Source: Gammaproteobacteria bacterium
GTDB taxonomy: Bacteria > Pseudomonadota > Gammaproteobacteria > UBA1113
Reading direction: 5' to 3'
Assembly: GCA_021156165.1 (NCBI GenBank)
Contig: JAJNBM010000006.1
Coordinates: 1 to 45,818, forward strand
Length of the DNA: 45,818 bases
Shown here: one piece after another, positions 1 through 8,120 of the stretch
How the letters are laid out: each line of letters opens with the position of its first letter
How positions within the stretch are numbered: the stretch's first letter is position 1
Translations under genes and position numbers: made by a program
Notes under the pieces: generated by a model
What the model saw: the letters and a program-made list of their open reading frames with translations, nothing else
Told to the model about the DNA's origin: nothing
The model's database searches: none

Positions 1-602
1 ATGGCAGGTAATCCTAAAGTTAAATTCTCCAAGCCCGCATGTACATAGTTTTTATCTTGCCACGCCGGATCGACCGGACAATGCATCACTAATAAATTGT
101 AGGTCGCCGCATATTGCAATGCCCTATGTAATAACTGTGTATTGGAAATAGGACGATAGGCTTGACTCACAGCAATACAACCCGCTTCTTTTAACGCCGC
201 CATTTCTGACAATTGTTTACCCGCTAAACCTTGTGTTAGCGCACCGATAGGCAATACTTCTGCTTCGGCTACACGTTGTGCCTGCCTATACAATGATTCT
301 GCAACGCTGGGCGTATCTAATAACGGCTCACTGTCCGGGGAGACACACAGCCTTGTAAAGCCTCCTTTCACTGCTGCGGATAATTCCGAATAAATAGGAC
401 CCTGTAATGTAGTGGAAAGATCTATAAATCCCGGCACTATTAAACAATCGTGACAATCGATTTCTTCTTGTGCTTGAAAATTTGCGGGCGCATCCCCTAG
501 CGCCACTATTTTGCCATCGGCAATAAATACATCCACTATAGTTTCACTGTGTGCTTCTGGGTTAATTAAACAACCATTACGAAGCGCTATTCTATTCGCC
601 AT
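1..602 (-). CDS. pyrC': PyrC' - dihydroorotase-like, probably inactive (partial, 3' end outside window)
   Basis: Open frame from ATG at 602 to the window edge (200 codons; C-terminus missing). The protein starts MANRIALRNGCLINPEA and continues through the strand-rich N-terminal part of an amidohydrolase. It resembles the Pseudomonas PyrC' family, which does not catalyse but holds the aspartate transcarbamoylase dodecamer together. Where active dihydroorotases read D-x-H-x-H-x-R after the PGFID strand, this one reads GFIDLSTTLQGPIYSE, so both zinc histidines are gone. The segments LDTPSVAE and PIGALTQGLAGKQLSEM match the family's conserved core. The start lies 2 bases after the pyrB stop, so translation is probably coupled. 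The rest of the protein is not visible. Confidence 0.85.
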   Translation of the reverse strand, partial: MANRIALRNGCLINPEAHSETIVDVFIADGKIVALGDAPANFQAQEEIDCHDCLIVPGFIDLSTTLQGPIYSELSAAVKGGFTRLCVSPDSEPLLDTPSVAESLYRQAQRVAEAEVLPIGALTQGLAGKQLSEMAALKEAGCIAVSQAYRPISNTQLLHRALQYAATYNLLVMHCPVDPAWQDKNYVHAGLENLTLGLPA

Positions 603-604
603 CG

Positions 605-1546
605 CTATTTCCTCGCCGTTAATTCAACCATTACGGCCATACGCACCGCAATACCAAAATGCACTTGTTGCAAAATCATGGAGTGCGCACCATCTGCCAC
701 CATCGAATCGATTTCAACTCCTCTATCCATAGGGCCCGGATGCATAACGATTACATCTTTTTTAGCAAGTTTTACTCGTTCCGCGGTTAAACCATAGCAA
801 TGATGATATTCCCGTAAGCTAGGCAATAAACATTGTTCCATGCGTTCTTTTTGCAAACGCAACATGATAATCACATCCGCCCCTTGAATGCCCTCTTCCA
901 TATTGCTATAGCAACTCACGCCGCTCGTTTCTATCTCGGCAGGCAATAACGTTTTAGGCGCAATCAAACGAATCTGTTTAACCCCCATGATTTTTAGAGC
1001 CAGAATTTCCGATCGTGCCACCCGCGAATGCAAAATGTCGCCTACAATGGCAACGGTTAAATTTGAAAAATCTTTTTTAACGTGCCGTATAGTATATAGA
1101 TCTAATAAGGCTTGAGTGGGATGTTCGTGACAACCATCACCTGCATTGATAACCGCTACGCCAGGCTTTACCTGCCTTGCAATAAAATGCGCGGCACCCG
1201 AATCACCATGGCGACATACAAATAGATCCGCTTGCATCGCTTGTAAATTTAAAATCGTATCTCGCAAAGATTCCCCTTTGGCCGTGGCTGCGGTGGCTAC
1301 ATTGACGCTGATGACGTTAGCACTTAAATGCTTAGCCGCAATTTCAAAAGTGGTACGGGTGCGGGTACTGGATTCAAAAAATACATTGACTACGGTCTTA
1401 TCTTTTAAATCATTCGTATGCCGTAAACGATTTTTTTTATCTATAAGAGTATCGGTAAGAGAAAATAATTTATTAAGATACGCTTGCGATAGGCCTTCTA
1501 GCGTAAGCAAGTGTTTTAGATTGCCATTTTTATCCAGTTGTTCCAT
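605..1546 (-). CDS. pyrB: Aspartate carbamoyltransferase catalytic subunit
   Basis: Joins carbamoyl phosphate and aspartate to N-carbamoyl-aspartate, the committed step of pyrimidine synthesis, in the cytoplasm. 313 residues, the usual catalytic-chain length. Visible motifs: the carbamoyl-phosphate loop [13 protein letters not shown] (about 57-68), [10 protein letters not shown] (about 142-151), and the aspartate-binding region [13 protein letters not shown] (about 268-280). No pyrI regulatory chain is adjacent; a PyrC'-like partner follows 2 bases downstream, which points to the Pseudomonas-type PyrB-PyrC' complex. The gene follows ruvX by 10 bases. The pyrR gene that separates yqgF and pyrB in Pseudomonas is absent. 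Confidence 0.97.
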   Translation of the reverse strand: MEQLDKNGNLKHLLTLEGLSQAYLNKLFSLTDTLIDKKNRLRHTNDLKDKTVVNVFFESSTRTRTTFEIAAKHLSANVISVNVATAATAKGESLRDTILNLQAMQADLFVCRHGDSGAAHFIARQVKPGVAVINAGDGCHEHPTQALLDLYTIRHVKKDFSNLTVAIVGDILHSRVARSEILALKIMGVKQIRLIAPKTLLPAEIETSGVSCYSNMEEGIQGADVIIMLRLQKERMEQCLLPSLREYHHCYGLTAERVKLAKKDVIVMHPGPMDRGVEIDSMVADGAHSMILQQVHFGIAVRMAVMVELTARK

Positions 1547-1556
1547 ATTAGCTTTC

Positions 1557-2063
1557 CTAAAATTGTGCTAACCATTGTTCCAAGATCAATTTAGCCGCCA
1601 AGCTGTCTAGCGCTGCTTTTTTTAGAGCCTTATAACCGCCACTTTCAAAAATTTGCGCGCGCGCTTCTGCTGAGGTTAAACGTTCATCGGTAACGTACAC
1701 GGGCACATTAAAGCGATCCTTTAATGCGAGTGCAAAGGCGGTTGCCTCTCTGGTAATCCATTGTGCCTCACCATCCATATGCACAGGAATACCCACGACC
1801 AAGGCAAAAGGACGCCATTGCTTAATTAAAGCGGCTATATTCACCCAATCGATTTCATCCTTAACACGATATAATATGGATAACGGCGATGCACTGCGCG
1901 TTAATAATTGTCCTACCGCTACCCCTATTTTTTTGGTTCCATAATCAAAGCCCAACGCAACTCCCTGCGGTTCGACTGGCTCTTGCCAGTGGCTAGGCAA
2001 TGAGGCATCAGGCATAACCATAACCGCCTGCGCTCTTTTCAAAAAATCCCGTATTGGACACAT
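1557..2063 (-). CDS. ruvX: RuvX/YqgF-type Holliday junction resolvase / rRNA-processing nuclease
   Basis: RNase H-fold protein of the YqgF family, implicated in pre-16S rRNA maturation and Holliday-junction resolution. The core motif [17 protein letters not shown], the middle [11 protein letters not shown] and the C-terminal [10 protein letters not shown] with a late Asp ([12 protein letters not shown]) are all present. The long form is 168 residues, about 30 more than usual at the N-terminus. An internal ATG at 2015 ([10 protein letters not shown]) has AGGCGG 8 bases upstream and gives a more normal length; no clear ribosome site precedes the ATG at 2063. I give the outer start but think 2015 may be the real one. 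It lies between algH and pyrB, the conserved gammaproteobacterial order. Confidence 0.93.
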   Translation of the reverse strand: MCPIRDFLKRAQAVMVMPDASLPSHWQEPVEPQGVALGFDYGTKKIGVAVGQLLTRSASPLSILYRVKDEIDWVNIAALIKQWRPFALVVGIPVHMDGEAQWITREATAFALALKDRFNVPVYVTDERLTSAEARAQIFESGGYKALKKAALDSLAAKLILEQWLAQF

Positions 2064-2190
2064 CTTGCATGCAATCTATCAGTGGAAAATGCGCATTTAT
2101 GCCCATATAAACTCCGCTTTTTCACTGATAAATTGTGAACAACCTGCATCCCCATCTGTGCTTTCGGTGCACTCATAGATGAGAAAATAG

Positions 2191-2763
2191 TCACGCATGG
2201 CCTACCTCATCCGATAAATTATCTGGATTAAAGCCTAAACTTTTAATGGCACGTTGCCAACGTTCAGAAAAGGGTGTTCCAAAAATAATATCTACTTCTG
2301 CTGGTGCCACTAACCAATTATTGGCTGAGATTTCTTTTTCGAGCATCTCTTTATTCCAGCCAGAGTAACCTAATATCATCAACGCTTCTTTAGGGCCTTC
2401 ATTACGCGCCATCGCTTGTAAAATATCTTGCGAAGAAGTCACCGCCACCGCATCACACACCGTTAATGTAGATTGCCAGGATTTTCGGGGTTTATGCAAT
2501 ACAAAACCCCGATCCGGTTGCAACGGTCCGCCTAATAATACCGTAGAAGGTAATTGAAGCTTTTTATCCGCTTCAATCTGCATTTCGGCAAAAACATCCT
2601 CTAGTGTCATATCCAACAGGGGGCGGTTAATCATTAATCCCATAGCGCCCTCCTCACTGTGCGCGCACACATAAATGACGGTACGATGAAAATGCGAATC
2701 GTCCAGCGTCGGAGTGGCAATGAGGAATTTATTCACTAGATTGAATGCAGTGTCTTCTTTCAT
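2191..2763 (-). CDS. algH: AlgH/YqgE family protein (UPF0301, DUF179)
   Basis: 190 residues. The N-terminus LVNKFLIATPTLDDSHFHRTVIYVCAHSEEG followed by AMGLMINRP is the family signature; LGGPLQPDRGFVLH and ILGYSGWNKEMLEKEI match later conserved blocks. The molecular function is unsettled; in Pseudomonas the family was linked to alginate regulation. It usually precedes yqgF/ruvX, as here, although a 127-bp gap (2064-2190) separates the two. The start ATG overlaps the stop of an upstream 52-codon gene in an ATGA arrangement, so the two are translationally coupled. Confidence 0.93.
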   Translation of the reverse strand: MKEDTAFNLVNKFLIATPTLDDSHFHRTVIYVCAHSEEGAMGLMINRPLLDMTLEDVFAEMQIEADKKLQLPSTVLLGGPLQPDRGFVLHKPRKSWQSTLTVCDAVAVTSSQDILQAMARNEGPKEALMILGYSGWNKEMLEKEISANNWLVAPAEVDIIFGTPFSERWQRAIKSLGFNPDNLSDEVGHA

Positions 2764-2918
2764 GAAGCTTCTGATTGGGCTTTATCGCGTAAATGATTAA
2801 GATGCTCATATTGCTTTCGTTCTTTATTTTGACTTTCTGATTCAGGTACTGAGCGTCTTAGCTCTTCTAAAAAAAGATCTATTTCACTGACATAATTCTT
2901 ATTGCGCTTTTTCAACAT
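2760..2918 (-). CDS. Small conserved-looking 52-residue protein coupled to algH
   Basis: Reads MLKKRNKNYVSEIDLFLEEL, then a polar, highly charged stretch (RRSVPESESQNKERKQ) ending DKAQSEAS. A strong AGGGGG lies 5 bases before the ATG, and its TGA overlaps the algH ATG by 4 bases, so it is very likely translated. No signal peptide or membrane segment; probably a small helical cytoplasmic protein. It reminds me of the short CBU_0585-type proteins annotated in Coxiella and Legionella, but that link is from memory and untested. Function unknown. Confidence 0.72.
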   Translation of the reverse strand: MLKKRNKNYVSEIDLFLEELRRSVPESESQNKERKQYEHLNHLRDKAQSEAS

Positions 2919-2939
2919 ATACCCCCTACGATAGCGAAT

Positions 2940-2961
2940 GACATTCGATTAAGCGAATGTC
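2940..2961. repeat. Short hairpin upstream of the 52-residue gene
   Basis: GACATTCG, a 6-base loop, then CGAATGTC: a perfect 8-bp stem. It sits between the ribosome site of the small coupled gene and a REP-like copy. No T-run follows on either strand, so it is not an obvious terminator; it could be an operator or a fragment of the neighbouring repeat. Confidence 0.5.
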
Positions 2962-2976
2962 GTCACCCTTGTATTT

Positions 2977-3032
2977 GTAGAGGCAAGCCCCGTGCCTGCC
3001 CTAGATGGGCAACCACAGGGGGATGCCCCTAC
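2977..3032. repeat. REP-like palindromic element, copy 1
   Basis: GTAGAGGCAAGCCCC, GTGCCTGCC, GGGCAACCACAGGGGG and ATGCCCCTACG in order, the consensus of the roughly 60-bp family seen about ten times here. Ends are inverted (GTAGGGGC / GCCCCTAC). It lies between the dsb-like gene and the algH group, both on the minus strand. Confidence 0.8.
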
Positions 3033-3072
3033 GGTAGATCATCGTTTTGCCGATAGCCCCAATGACGACACT

Positions 3073-3912
3073 TTAAGGTTTAGCGGCACTATCCACCATT
3101 TGTTTTAATTGTGGCTCTGGTAAAGCACCCATAACGGTATGCGCTTTACCTTGATTATCTTGAAAGATAATGAGCGGCGTTACTGTAAATTGGTGATCCG
3201 ACATAAACTTCATATTGCCCGCAAATTTAGCTTTCAGATCAGCAGAGGGATTGTCCAGAGGCTTAATCCCACCTTGTTCTTTAGCAGAATTAAATTGAGT
3301 TTCATTTTGTTTTAACAATGCAGCGGGATCCTTAGCGTTGATAATCGCCATGGCCATACCTGGGCTCGATGGGCCTCTGAAGCCAACCAAAATCCAACGA
3401 ATAGCCAAATCACCTTTGTCTACATAAGGACGGGTATCGTTATAAAACTTGTGGCAAGCTGAGCAATTAGGATCGGCTATGGCGTAAATAACATGTTTAG
3501 CATTGGCTGAACCATCTAAAACCCAGGCTGTTTTAGCAGCATTCGCCCAAGCTTTTTGGGCAATTTCAGTATTTACATATTTTTCGGTATCAACAGCGGT
3601 ACGGCTTTGGCCATCCGCGGTAATCACATTACCGATAATAATATATTGGGCATTTTTATCGGCATAAATGACTGCTTTTTGCCCTTGCGGAGACAACACT
3701 TCTAAGCCTACTAAATCTCCGGGCCCTGCAAATTGTTTGATCACTTTAATTTGCCCTTGAGTTATTTTCTGTACTAAATTGTTATAGCTATCTTGCACTC
3801 CACTTACAGCCGGCTTATTTGCAGCGGTCGTTTGTTCAGCAGCTAAACACACTGTCGATGTGGCCAGCAATACACTCGCAGCAGTTATCATCAGGCGGGT
3901 ACGGAATATCAT
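3073..3912 (-). CDS. Periplasmic thiol:disulfide interchange protein, DsbC/DsbG type
   Basis: 279 residues with a signal peptide (MIFRTRLMITAASVLLATST, cleavage near CLAAE). An N-terminal dimerisation-type region runs to about 125, then a thioredoxin fold with ADPNCSACHKF (CxxC = Cys150-Ser-Ala-Cys153) and the cis-proline loop FTVTPLIIF (Pro about 246). In this family the pair isomerises or protects protein thiols in the periplasm. The CSAC dipeptide differs from E. coli DsbC (CGYC) and DsbG (CPYC), so redox potential and partner may differ. The gene is alone, with its own strong promoter. The G-F-R-G-PSSPG stretch after the active site fits DsbG better than DsbC, but I cannot settle this. 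Confidence 0.88.
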   Translation of the reverse strand: MIFRTRLMITAASVLLATSTVCLAAEQTTAANKPAVSGVQDSYNNLVQKITQGQIKVIKQFAGPGDLVGLEVLSPQGQKAVIYADKNAQYIIIGNVITADGQSRTAVDTEKYVNTEIAQKAWANAAKTAWVLDGSANAKHVIYAIADPNCSACHKFYNDTRPYVDKGDLAIRWILVGFRGPSSPGMAMAIINAKDPAALLKQNETQFNSAKEQGGIKPLDNPSADLKAKFAGNMKFMSDHQFTVTPLIIFQDNQGKAHTVMGALPEPQLKQMVDSAAKP

Positions 3913-3945
3913 AATACGGGTCCTTGTTATTAAAAAAAGTATCTA

Positions 3946-3974
3946 ATGATATGCTGCCGTTTTAAGACTGTCAA
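3946..3974 (-). promoter_or_regulatory. Sigma70-type promoter of the dsb-like gene
   Basis: On the minus strand TTGACA (3974-3969), a 17-base spacer, and TATCAT (3951-3946), about 34 bases before the ATG at 3912. AAGGA stands 8 bases before that ATG. Confidence 0.8.
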
Positions 3975-4144
3975 GGCGAATTTGTAGACAGGACCGCGCC
4001 AGCCGTGAACTATAAGAGATTTCACCCTAGCTTTACTCCCTGAAAAATACAAATGGATGGGGTATACGAAATACCAAGTCCCGTTGCCGCTAAAGTACAG
4101 AATATACGCATAAAAACCCTTTTTGGGTGCCAACGTCTGGGAAC

Positions 4145-4173
4145 TAGACACGATCGTGCAATAATGGCATAAT
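4145..4173 (+). promoter_or_regulatory. Probable promoter of aroQ-accB-accC
   Basis: TAGACA (4145-4150), 17-base spacer, CATAAT (4168-4173), 28 bases before the GTG start of aroQ. Four of six and five of six consensus matches with ideal spacing. Confidence 0.6.
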
Positions 4174-4201
4174 CGAAAAATTGCGGGTTGAGGAATAAAT
4201 T

Positions 4202-4639
4202 GTGCGTATATTGGTAATAAATGGTCCAAATTTGAACTTATTAGGGCAGCGTGAGCCTGAACGCTATGGTACAGAGACTTTGGCTGACATCACAAAGGCC
4301 TTGGATAAGCTTGCCTTAGAATTAGGGATCCGCTTATCCCATTTTCAAAGCAATGCCGAACATGAGTTAGTCACCACTATTCAGAGTGCGCGCAATCAGG
4401 CCGATTTTATCCTCCTCAACGCCGCCGCTTATACGCATACCAGCATTGCCTTGCGCGATGCCTTGTTGGCGGTACAGATCCCCTTTATAGAGGTACATTT
4501 ATCGAATGTGTATGCTAGGGAATCATTCAGGCAGCAATCTTACTTAACCGACATTGCAGTGGGTATTATTGCTGGTTTAGGGCCGATGGGTTACGAATGC
4601 GCCTTGCGCGCTGCCCATCATCGATTAACAACAGTGTGA
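4202..4639 (+). CDS. aroQ: 3-dehydroquinate dehydratase, type II
   Basis: Converts 3-dehydroquinate to 3-dehydroshikimate in the shikimate pathway. 145 residues, the normal size of the dodecameric type II enzyme. Visible motifs: [17 protein letters not shown] with the catalytic tyrosine, the QSNAEHELV loop, [16 protein letters not shown], and [18 protein letters not shown] with the catalytic histidine. The start is GTG, preceded by TGAGGA. It heads a unit with accB and accC, a common gammaproteobacterial arrangement; the accB start lies only 11-17 bases beyond the stop. Confidence 0.97.
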   Translation: MRILVINGPNLNLLGQREPERYGTETLADITKALDKLALELGIRLSHFQSNAEHELVTTIQSARNQADFILLNAAAYTHTSIALRDALLAVQIPFIEVHLSNVYARESFRQQSYLTDIAVGIIAGLGPMGYECALRAAHHRLTTV

Positions 4640-4656
4640 GGAGAGCGATCTTGCCA

Positions 4657-5109
4657 ATGGACGTACGAAAAATAAAAAAACTCATCGATTTAGTCAATGA
4701 GACGGGTATTTCTGAATTAGAAATCAAAGAAGGAGAAGAATCGGTACGCATTACACGGAATGGCCATGTTAATTCTGCACCTATGCATATCCATACAGCA
4801 CCGGTGGCTACGGCAGCACATCAACTTGCCGCAGCGATAGAAACCATCGCAGACGCACCTATACCCGAAGTCAGTGGCCATACCGTTCATTCACCGATGG
4901 TAGGCACCGCTTATTTAGCGCCCTCACCGCAAGCACCCGCCTTTGTTAAAGTAGGCGATACCGTACAAGTGGGTGATGTATTGTGCATTGTGGAAGCCAT
5001 GAAAATGTTTAATCAAATCGAAGCAGACGCTGCCGGTAAAATAAAATCCATCTTGGTCGAAAATGGCCAACCCGTGGAATATGGTCAATCCTTGTTTGTC
5101 ATTGAATAA
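4657..5109 (+). CDS. accB: Biotin carboxyl carrier protein of acetyl-CoA carboxylase
   Basis: Carries the biotin that shuttles carboxyl groups from AccC to the carboxyltransferase for malonyl-CoA synthesis. The N-terminus [20 protein letters not shown] is nearly that of E. coli AccB; a flexible Ala/Pro/His linker follows (about 35-70), then the biotinyl domain [14 protein letters not shown]...[13 protein letters not shown] with the biotinylated lysine in MKM. 150 residues from the ATG. An in-frame TTG at 4651 has AGGAG at the ideal 7 bases, whereas the ATG is 13 bases from it, so a two-residue longer protein is possible. I chose the ATG because it matches the family start. Confidence 0.96.
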   Translation: MDVRKIKKLIDLVNETGISELEIKEGEESVRITRNGHVNSAPMHIHTAPVATAAHQLAAAIETIADAPIPEVSGHTVHSPMVGTAYLAPSPQAPAFVKVGDTVQVGDVLCIVEAMKMFNQIEADAAGKIKSILVENGQPVEYGQSLFVIE

Positions 5110-5120
5110 CAGGAAATGTT

Positions 5121-6467
5121 ATGTTTAATAAAGTTGTTATTGCCAATCGCGGTGAAATTGCGCTCCGTATTTTGCGTGCTTGCAAAGAATTGGGCATACA
5201 AACCGTTGCCGTACATTCTAAAGCCGATAGCGATCTGCTGCATGTGCGTTTAGCCGATGAATCCGTGTGTATCGGTGGCGCCAGTGCTGCGGAAAGTTAT
5301 CTCAACATCCCGGCTATCATCAGCGCCGCTGAGATTACCGATGCCAATGCAATACATCCGGGTTATGGCTTTTTAGCAGAAAATGCTAATTTCGCCGAAC
5401 AAGTTGAAAATAGTGGTTTTACTTTCATTGGCCCTAAGGCCGATTCAATTCGTCTTATGGGTGATAAAGTATCTGCTATTGCAGCGATGAAGCAAGCGGG
5501 TGTACCCTGTGTCCCGGGCTCCGATGGTGCTCTGTCCGATGATGACAGCGAAAATTTAAAGATTGCGCGTGAGATAGGCTATCCCGTTATTATTAAAGCA
5601 GCGGGTGGTGGCGGCGGTAAAGGCATGCGCGTCGTGCGGAGCGAAGCCTCTCTCATCAATGCCATTAGTCTCGCTAAAAGCGAAGCAGAAATGAATTTTG
5701 GCAACGCCACTGTTTATATGGAGCGATTTCTAGATAATCCGCGCCATATTGAGATTCAAGTCTTAGGCGATGGCGCAGGTAAAGCCATTCACTTAGGCGA
5801 ACGCGATTGCTCTATGCAACGTCGTCATCAAAAAGTATTAGAAGAAGCTCCCGCACCAGGTATTAGTGAAAAACAACGGCATCACATAGGCAAACGGTGT
5901 GTGCGCGCTTGTGAGGAAATGCGTTATCGGGGTGCGGGTACTTTTGAATTTTTATATCAAGATGGTCATTTCTTTTTTATTGAAATGAATACGCGTATTC
6001 AAGTGGAACATCCCGTCACCGAGCTGGTCACCGGCGTTGATTTAATACGCGAACAATTGCGTATCGCTGCGGGCTTAGGTCTATCCTATAAACAATCTGA
6101 TATACACATACACGGCCATGCCATAGAATGCCGTATCAATGCCGAAGATCCGATTAAATTCACCCCCTCCCCCGGCCAAATAAAATTGTACCATCCTCCA
6201 GGCGGACCAGGCATACGCATGGATACCCATATTTATAGCAGCTATAAGGTTCCTCCTTATTACGATTCCATGATAGGCAAATTGATCTCTTTTGGCGACA
6301 CCCGTGAAGTTGCGATTGCACGCATGCGCAATGCATTAGACGAGATTATTATCGATGGCATCAAAACCAACATTTCGCTACACCAAAGGTTGATGCACGA
6401 TGGTTATTTTCACGAAGGCGGTACTAATATTCATTATTTAGAAAAGAAGTTGGCACAAGAGGATTAA
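5121..6467 (+). CDS. accC: Biotin carboxylase subunit of acetyl-CoA carboxylase
   Basis: ATP-dependent carboxylation of the AccB biotin. 448 residues, equal to the usual size. Domains in order: N-terminal biotin-carboxylase fold ([20 protein letters not shown]), [15 protein letters not shown], the glycine-rich ATP-grasp loop [13 protein letters not shown] (about 160-172), the catalytic [14 protein letters not shown] (about 288-301), and the C-terminal domain through [13 protein letters not shown]. It follows accB by 11 bases with AGGAAA ahead of the ATG. Nothing odd. Confidence 0.98.
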   Translation: MFNKVVIANRGEIALRILRACKELGIQTVAVHSKADSDLLHVRLADESVCIGGASAAESYLNIPAIISAAEITDANAIHPGYGFLAENANFAEQVENSGFTFIGPKADSIRLMGDKVSAIAAMKQAGVPCVPGSDGALSDDDSENLKIAREIGYPVIIKAAGGGGGKGMRVVRSEASLINAISLAKSEAEMNFGNATVYMERFLDNPRHIEIQVLGDGAGKAIHLGERDCSMQRRHQKVLEEAPAPGISEKQRHHIGKRCVRACEEMRYRGAGTFEFLYQDGHFFFIEMNTRIQVEHPVTELVTGVDLIREQLRIAAGLGLSYKQSDIHIHGHAIECRINAEDPIKFTPSPGQIKLYHPPGGPGIRMDTHIYSSYKVPPYYDSMIGKLISFGDTREVAIARMRNALDEIIIDGIKTNISLHQRLMHDGYFHEGGTNIHYLEKKLAQED

Positions 6468-6494
6468 CCTCCGAAAACAGTCGTAGCATTCTTA

Positions 6495-6657
6495 TAGGGC
6501 CTGGTGACATTTGGTTTGTCGAAGCGAAAAAAGAATAAAGCCGGGCAAAATATTAGCAAATTTGAGGAGAATATCGACTATATTTGGCGAAAATTTGCTA
6601 ATGTTTGGACCGCTTTATTCATTTTGCAGCCGATAAACCCAATGGCTACAGACCCTA
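6495..6657. mobile_element. MITE-like 163-bp palindromic element with TA ends
   Basis: Begins TAGGGCCTGGTGACATTTGG and ends CCAATGGCTACAGACCCTA, so the ends are inverted repeats flanked by TA. Inside, two arms of about 50 bases (around 6510-6561 and 6588-6640) are imperfect inverted copies sharing GAATAAAGC and ATTAGCAAATTT, around a short centre. The same outer sequences occur at 14077-14147 in a shortened form. An 80-codon open frame across it is a by-product of the palindrome. A TA target fits IS630/Tc1-type mobilisation, but no transposase is in the window. Confidence 0.7.
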
Positions 6658-6753
6658 ATGTAATAATTGAAAATCCTCTATTTTTTCCATCGGATAATCA
6701 CCTAACCAAGCCTCTAATTCGGACTATAAGCTGTGCGTGGATATAAACAACTC

Positions 6754-6786
6754 GTGCAATAATGAAGTTAGACTTCGTTATTGCAC
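6754..6786. repeat. Perfect-looking 14-bp hairpin between accC and the MFS gene
   Basis: GTGCAATAATGAAG, loop TTAGA, CTTCGTTATTGCAC: 14-bp stem with one mismatch. No T-run, so an operator or a processing stem is as likely as a terminator. Apart from this and the MITE-like element, I see nothing in the 418 bases between accC and the next gene. Confidence 0.6.
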
Positions 6787-6885
6787 AAACGGGTCTACAT
6801 AGATTTCTGCTACCTTGTTATGTTAATATGCTTGCATAAAAATGAGATGATTTGGATTAAAAATAACCATATTTGAGTACAGCTT

Positions 6886-8097
6886 ATGAAACATTCAAAA
6901 AATATTGCTTGGTTCGCGTGGATCACCGCTTCTGTATTTTATGCCTACCAATACATTTTACGCGTTATGCCCAATATCATGTTAGACGATATTGTGCAGC
7001 AGTTTCACATTACTCCCGTTGTGTTTGGTCAATTTGCAGGCGTCTATTACATAGGTTATGCCGCTTTACATTTACCTATAGGTATTATGTTGGATCGCAT
7101 CGGCCCTAGAAAAGTCATGACCGGGTGTATCTTGTTAACCGTCATCGGTTTATTACCCATTATTTTCGCAAGTCATTGGTTTTACCCCTTGTGCGGCCGC
7201 GTGCTGATAGGGATAGGCTCTTCGGCGGCTATTTTAGGCACCTTTAAAATCATACGCATGACCTTCAGCGCACAACGCTTTACGCGCATGTTGAGCCTAT
7301 CCGTCACCCTAGGTTTAATCGGTGCCATCTACGGCGGCGGCCCGGTGAGTTATATGTGCAATACCATAGGGTATAAAGCGGTAGTTGCTACTTTTGCCTG
7401 CCTAGGATTAACACTGGCTGCCTTAACCTATATTCTGGTCCCTGAAATCCAAGCAATCAAAAACAAATCTGTGCTTGCGGATATTAAAATGGTATTAAAA
7501 AACCATAGAGTTGTGTTCACTTGTCTGGCAGCAGGCTTAATGGTAGGGCCTTTAGAAGGTTTTGCCGATGTGTGGGGTTCTTCTTTTCTAGAGCACGTTT
7601 ATGGCCTAAGCAATAAAACCGCAAGTTACTTACCCTCCATGATCTTCATCGGCATGTGTTTTGGCGCGCCTTTCTTGAGTCTTATCGCCGAAAAAACAGG
7701 TCGTTATCTGGGGGTGATCATCAGTGCAGGTAGCCTCATGTTTGTTATTTTTATAACTCTGGTATTACGGCTATTGAATGTAGAGAGTATTGCCATTGGC
7801 TTCTTGCTGGTAGGGGTGTGTTGTGCTTATCAAATATTGGCGATTTATAAAGCCTCTACTTATGTACCGGATTACGTCGCGGGTCTAACCACTGCTGTTG
7901 CTAATATGCTCATCATGAGTTTTGGCTATGTGTTTCATACCGGCATAGGCTTTATTGTAGATATTTACGGCGGTATTCAATCCACACAAGCTTTCATTTA
8001 TGGTATAGGCTTTATTCCGGTGACCTTAGCTCTAGGCACGTTGGGTTTTACGTTGGTAGCTTATAGCGATAGGGCTGCTGCAAAACAGGCGTTATAA
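6886..8097 (+). CDS. MFS transporter
   Basis: 403 residues with about 12 membrane helices. The loop-2/3 signature is GIMLDRIGPRKVMTGC (about 65-80), a variant of the G-x-x-x-D-R-x-G-R/K motif A; a second half-copy (SLIAEKTGRYLG) stands in the middle loop. No signal peptide beyond the first helix (IAWFAWITASVFYAYQYILR). The sequence is of the type with a Y-x-Y-Q-Y-x-L-R first helix that is common in Legionella and Coxiella, where such carriers import nutrients; substrate cannot be read. It is monocistronic and converges on the MATE-like gene 24 bases away. Confidence 0.9.
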   Translation: MKHSKNIAWFAWITASVFYAYQYILRVMPNIMLDDIVQQFHITPVVFGQFAGVYYIGYAALHLPIGIMLDRIGPRKVMTGCILLTVIGLLPIIFASHWFYPLCGRVLIGIGSSAAILGTFKIIRMTFSAQRFTRMLSLSVTLGLIGAIYGGGPVSYMCNTIGYKAVVATFACLGLTLAALTYILVPEIQAIKNKSVLADIKMVLKNHRVVFTCLAAGLMVGPLEGFADVWGSSFLEHVYGLSNKTASYLPSMIFIGMCFGAPFLSLIAEKTGRYLGVIISAGSLMFVIFITLVLRLLNVESIAIGFLLVGVCCAYQILAIYKASTYVPDYVAGLTTAVANMLIMSFGYVFHTGIGFIVDIYGGIQSTQAFIYGIGFIPVTLALGTLGFTLVAYSDRAAAKQAL

Positions 8098-8117
8098 TTT
8101 AAAGCCGGCCGCTTAAA
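8098..8117. terminator. Possible bidirectional terminator between convergent genes
   Basis: TTTAAAGCCGGCCGCTTAAA lies between the convergent stops at 8097 and 8121: a short GC core (AAGC/GCTT) flanked by A/T runs that would read as T-runs in both directions. The stem is short, so the call is tentative. Confidence 0.4.
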
Positions 8118-8120
8118 AAA

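Noticed and set aside
3930..4229. 99-codon minus-strand frame upstream of aroQ
   Set aside because: It overlaps two good promoters and the aroQ start; no family-like sequence.
6504..6746. 80-codon frame after accC
   Set aside because: It lies on the palindromic element at 6495-6657 and has the low-quality composition of an accidental frame.
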